From Clostridia bacterium (GTDB lineage: Bacteria; Bacillota; Clostridia; Oscillospirales; CAG-272), in the NCBI GenBank assembly GCA_017462485.1, contig JAFTRA010000034.1:1-51457 (forward strand): 51,457 nucleotides of DNA. The letters run 5' to 3'. Positions 50,969 through 51,457 of this stretch are shown here, in pieces (position 1 is the stretch's first letter; every line of letters begins with the position of its first letter). The notes beneath the pieces were generated by a model. It was not told where the DNA came from. It saw only the letters and a list, made by a program, of their open reading frames with translations, and made no database searches. A program made the translations under genes and the position numbers.

Positions 50969-51028
50969 GCCCTTTCACAATCAAAGAGGATATACCCTTG
51001 CGGTATGTCCTTTTTGATTTATAAGGGC
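50969..51028. repeat. Two-level hairpin
   Basis: GCCCTT (50969-50974) pairs with AAGGGC (51023-51028) and encloses a long imperfect hairpin (AATCAAAGAGGATATACC with GGTATGTCCTTTTTGATT, about 50979-51019). The inner part followed by T residues could act as a terminator. Confidence 0.6.
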
Positions 51029-51030
51029 GG

Positions 51031-51160
51031 AGGGACTTGAAATAGGGAGAAAATTGCGCAGCAATTTGTCCGTAGGACCGAACAGTTGATAACTGTTCGT
51101 CGGCTAAGGCCGCCACGGGCGGAAGTCCAGTCGAAGTTAATTGCGACAGCAATTTACTTG
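51031..51160. repeat. Palindrome cluster C (back-to-back hairpins)
   Basis: Hairpins without spacers: AAATTGC/GCAATTT (51051-51067), GTCC/GGAC (51068-51078), CGAACAGTT/AACTGTTCG (51079-51099), CGGC/GCCG (51101-51112), CCGCC/GGCGG (51110-51122), AAGTTAATTGC/GCAATTTACTT (51134-51159). An outer GGACTT (about 51033) may pair with AAGTCC (51123-51128). The AATTGC stem occurs twice with different loops. Confidence 0.75.
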
Positions 51161-51170
51161 GCCGCACCAG

Positions 51171-51208
51171 AAAAAGACTCAGGATTGGATACAATTCTGA
51201 GTCTTTTT
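51171..51208. terminator. Bidirectional-type terminator hairpin
   Basis: Perfect 12-bp stem AAAAAGACTCAG (51171-51182) with CTGAGTCTTTTT (51197-51208). It implies that the palindrome cluster before it is transcribed from at least one side. Confidence 0.75.
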
Positions 51209-51213
51209 CAGTT

Positions 51214-51379
51214 AAATCCGCCTGCGTCGGAATAAATCCACTTCGCGGATGAAATCACTTTGTGATGAAATCCCACTAACGCGGGGTTAATTAAGGCGGA
51301 TTTGATTTCATCTGAGGTGGCACACCGAAGATTTCATCCGAGTTCACTCGGATTTCATCCTGCAAAGCAGGATTGCATT
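51214..51379. repeat. Palindrome array B (GATGAAATC, inverted at the centre)
   Basis: Same design as array A with another spacer. Left half GATGAAATC at 51248 and 51264; right half GATTTCATC at 51304, 51330 and 51351, with a degenerate GATTGCATT at 51371. Hairpins between them: TCAC/GTGA (51255-51265), GGTG/CACC (51316-51326), CCGAG/CTCGG (51338-51351), CCTGC/GCAGG (51359-51371). An outer AAATCCGCC (51214-51222) pairs with GGCGGATTT (51296-51304). Confidence 0.85.
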
Positions 51380-51388
51380 AAATTTATA

Positions 51389-51428
51389 AGGCTTGCCGGG
51401 ATAATTTTCTTCCTTGCAAGTCTTTTTT
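51389..51428 (+). terminator. Probable terminator at the right edge
   Basis: AGGCTTGC (51389-51396) with GCAAGTCT (51416-51423), one G-T pair, followed by TTTTTT. Confidence 0.6.
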
Positions 51429-51457
51429 GTTTTTAGCTGTAAAATACAAATCGTTCA

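Noticed and set aside
51031-51170. Degenerate tRNA ending in GGCCGCACCA
   Set aside because: No matching 5' acceptor strand, anticodon arm or T arm could be arranged on either strand.
50748-51379. CRISPR array
   Set aside because: Repeats are 8-10 bases, change orientation at the centre, and the material between them is palindromic; no cas genes are present in the window.

Overview
This is a 51.5 kb chromosomal stretch of a low-to-moderate GC Gram-positive bacterium, most likely an uncultured gut member of class Clostridia. The reasons are near-consensus sigma-A promoters with 17-18 nt spacers, strong GGAGG-type ribosome sites with frequent TTG/GTG starts, perfect U-tailed terminators, and typical clostridial genes: an HPr-like Crh-type protein without the active histidine, a YajC + TIGR04086-type membrane protein pair, a DUF3810 metalloprotease, a TIGR02206/YwaF-type membrane protein and a MocR-type aminotransferase. 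I see no prophage, insertion sequence or CRISPR array.

Layout, left to right. 1-12.2 kb: aminotransferase, a divergent biotin-ligase-like protein, an M50 membrane protease, a complete polyamine ABC operon (potABCD, with an unusual C-terminally membrane-anchored PotD), the HPr-like gene and a heterodimeric ABC exporter. 12.2-14.3 kb: an XRE regulator divergent from a leucine-rich-repeat lipoprotein, with inverted repeats over the promoter. 14.3-24.9 kb: VanZ-like protein with a long Pro-Glu/Asp repeat, Sel1 protein, cysS, a large FtsK/SpoIIIE translocase, DJ-1 protein, zinc-ribbon protein, amidase and TtcA-like enzyme. 25.0-29.9 kb: a short, highly structured transcription unit encoding a 28-residue hydrophobic peptide and ending in a terminator, directly before a 4.6 kb modular BspA-like surface lipoprotein. 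30-31.7 kb: an AbiE-type toxin-antitoxin pair flanked by two almost identical terminator hairpins. 31.7-36 kb: polysaccharide deacetylase, serine acetyltransferase and a large secreted protein of unknown function. 36.2-40 kb: a 1252-residue superfamily 1 helicase with a C-terminal Vsr/MTES_1575-like nuclease domain, a candidate defence protein. 40.2-50.5 kb: yajC, membrane protein, pdxY, murA, DUF3810, an ABC-2 type exporter, a beta-helix/alpha-toroid protein pair and a TIGR02206-type protein. 50.5-51.5 kb: tRNA-Pro(TGG), then about 750 bases without genes made almost entirely of short palindromes.

Most genes are housekeeping. The parts most worth a second look are: (i) the palindrome arrays at the right end, two of which share one design (short hairpins separated by a conserved octamer or decamer that flips orientation at the array centre), with a related cluster at the extreme left end; (ii) the small structured unit at 25.02-25.22 kb, whose ribosome site is completely paired in a 30-bp two-part stem and which is either a type I toxin-like gene or an attenuating leader for the surface protein; (iii) the helicase-nuclease protein, with a likely substitution of a nuclease catalytic residue; (iv) the AbiE cassette between duplicated terminators. 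All calls come from reading the sequence; no database search was run.
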